Positions 63,227 through 64,000 of a stretch of DNA of 64,000 nt are shown here, one piece after another. How positions within the stretch are numbered: position 1 is the first letter of the stretch; each line of letters starts with the position of its first letter. Both the position numbers and the translations under genes were made by a program. Under the pieces are notes generated by a model. The model did no database searches. It had not been told where the DNA came from and was given only the letters and a program-made list of their open reading frames with translations. Origin of the DNA: Clostridia bacterium (GTDB lineage Bacteria > Bacillota > Clostridia > Christensenellales > CAG-138); contig JAFWVQ010000067.1 in the NCBI GenBank assembly GCA_017523925.1, positions 1-64,000 on the forward strand, given 5' to 3'.

Positions 63227-64000
63227 TGTGTGCGCCTCCTATAATATCCTTAATATTTTTAATTCCGTATTTATCCATAGCCGTTGGAAGCTCGCTTATG
63301 ATCTTCGGACATATGAACGGCTCAACAAGATTCGCCGCGCCTATCTGCACCGCGCTCGCTCCGGCGAGCATCATCTCGATAACGCCCTCCGCGCTCGATA
63401 CGCCGCCCATGCCGATTATCGGCAGCTTGACCGCCTCGTAGACCTGGTAGACCATCCGAACGGCGACCGGGAACACCGCTTCGCCCGAGAAGCCCCCCAT
63501 TTTATTCGCAAGAACGGGCTTTTTACGGCGCAGGTCTATGCGCATGCCGAGCAGGGTGTTGATAAGGCTTATGCCGTCCGCACCCGCATCCTCGCAGGCC
63601 TTGGCGATCGAAACGATGTCCGCCACGTTCGGGCTGAGCTTCATGAACACGGGCTTTTTCGTGACCTCCTTCACCGCCGCCGTTACCTCGGCCGCTGCCT
63701 TCGGGTCGGTGCCGAAGCTCATGCCGCCGTTGTGAACGTTCGGACAGCTAATGTTTACCTCGATGATGCCGACCTGCTCGCATTCGTCGAGAAGCGCGGC
63801 GGTTTTTGCGTATTCCTCAACGGAGAAGCCGCCGACATTCGCGATGACCTTTTTATCAAAAACCTGCCTGAGCTTCGGAAGCTCCTGCTCGATGACCGCG
63901 TGAACGCCCGGGTTCTGCAAGCCGATGGAATTGAGCATACCCATGGAGCATTCGGCGATGCGCGGCGTTTGGTTGCCAAAGCGCGGCTCATAGGTCGTGC
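63219..64000 (-). CDS. pyrD: Dihydroorotate dehydrogenase B, catalytic subunit (5' end beyond window)
   Basis: 260 codons are visible and the frame runs off the right edge: EPRFGNQTPRIAEC reads on upstream of an internal ATG at 63944. FMN-binding and catalytic motifs: ANVGGFS, NISCPNVHNGG with the catalytic Cys of class 1B enzymes, MKLSPN and GMGGVSS. It oxidises dihydroorotate to orotate, passing electrons to a PyrK subunit that may be encoded just outside. Confidence 0.95.
   Translation of the reverse strand, partial: TTYEPRFGNQTPRIAECSMGMLNSIGLQNPGVHAVIEQELPKLRQVFDKKVIANVGGFSVEEYAKTAALLDECEQVGIIEVNISCPNVHNGGMSFGTDPKAAAEVTAAVKEVTKKPVFMKLSPNVADIVSIAKACEDAGADGISLINTLLGMRIDLRRKKPVLANKMGGFSGEAVFPVAVRMVYQVYEAVKLPIIGMGGVSSAEGVIEMMLAGASAVQIGAANLVEPFICPKIISELPTAMDKYGIKNIKDIIGGAHNG

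Overview
The window reads as a chromosome segment of a Gram-positive Bacillota, most probably a medium-GC gut-type Clostridia. The evidence is the set of gene neighbourhoods (murB-rapZ-whiA-dnaE, groES-groEL, pyrD-F-E-B-I with a separate PyrI), plain sigma-A promoters, lipoprotein signals without any outer-membrane genes, and RecD2, ComEC, ComF and DUF1292 proteins. I cannot place it to genus from sequence alone.

Layout. 1-2330: start of proS, then groES-groEL, all on the minus strand. 2380-6415: a promoter, a 30-codon leader ORF, an intrinsic terminator and two overlapping ABC exporter genes of the BmrC/BmrD type; this looks like ribosome-mediated attenuation of a drug exporter. 6434-15221: core and semi-core genes (rsmF-like, fba, DUF1292, a lipoprotein, tRNA-Lys, a DUF368 lipid-carrier transporter, an orphan DNA methyltransferase, a MATE pump, a zinc-ribbon membrane protein). 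Beside tRNA-Lys a 20-bp copy of the tRNA 3' end lies 165 bp downstream, like an attachment-site scar. 15305-18300: two exopolysaccharide genes behind a long 5' UTR. 18490-27920: a run of small accessory genes (acetyltransferases including an AAC(6')-like enzyme, nucleotidyltransferase, HD phosphohydrolase, lipoprotein, DUF4288, DUF5071, helical-repeat and LRR-like proteins) around tRNA-Tyr.

28126-45116 is an AT-richer, roughly 17-kb integrated mobilizable element and the main interest of the window. It is inserted in the 3' end of rlmD. At the left end is a large serine recombinase whose last codons are host rlmD sequence; at the right end the host RlmD has gained a 99-residue tail supplied by the element. 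Inside are a family-B DNA polymerase with an atypical TTDG motif C, resembling the primer-independent polymerases of pipolins; a type III restriction-modification pair followed by a large protein with a nuclease-like N terminus; a small protein with a HEPN-type R-x4-H motif; a MobP relaxase, MobC, an ArdC-like metallopeptidase and a VirD4-type coupling protein around three stacked inverted repeats (candidate oriT). There is no type IV secretion channel, so it should be mobilized by a helper rather than self-transmissible.

44805-64000 returns to core genome: rlmD (chimeric), dnaE, whiA, rapZ and murB on the minus strand; a divergent block with recD2 (apparently leaderless), comF, rimI, ridA, a short comEC and holA on the plus strand; and the pyrimidine genes pyrD-pyrF-pyrE-pyrB-pyrI on the minus strand running off the right edge. 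All homology calls are from reading motifs by eye; no database search was possible.
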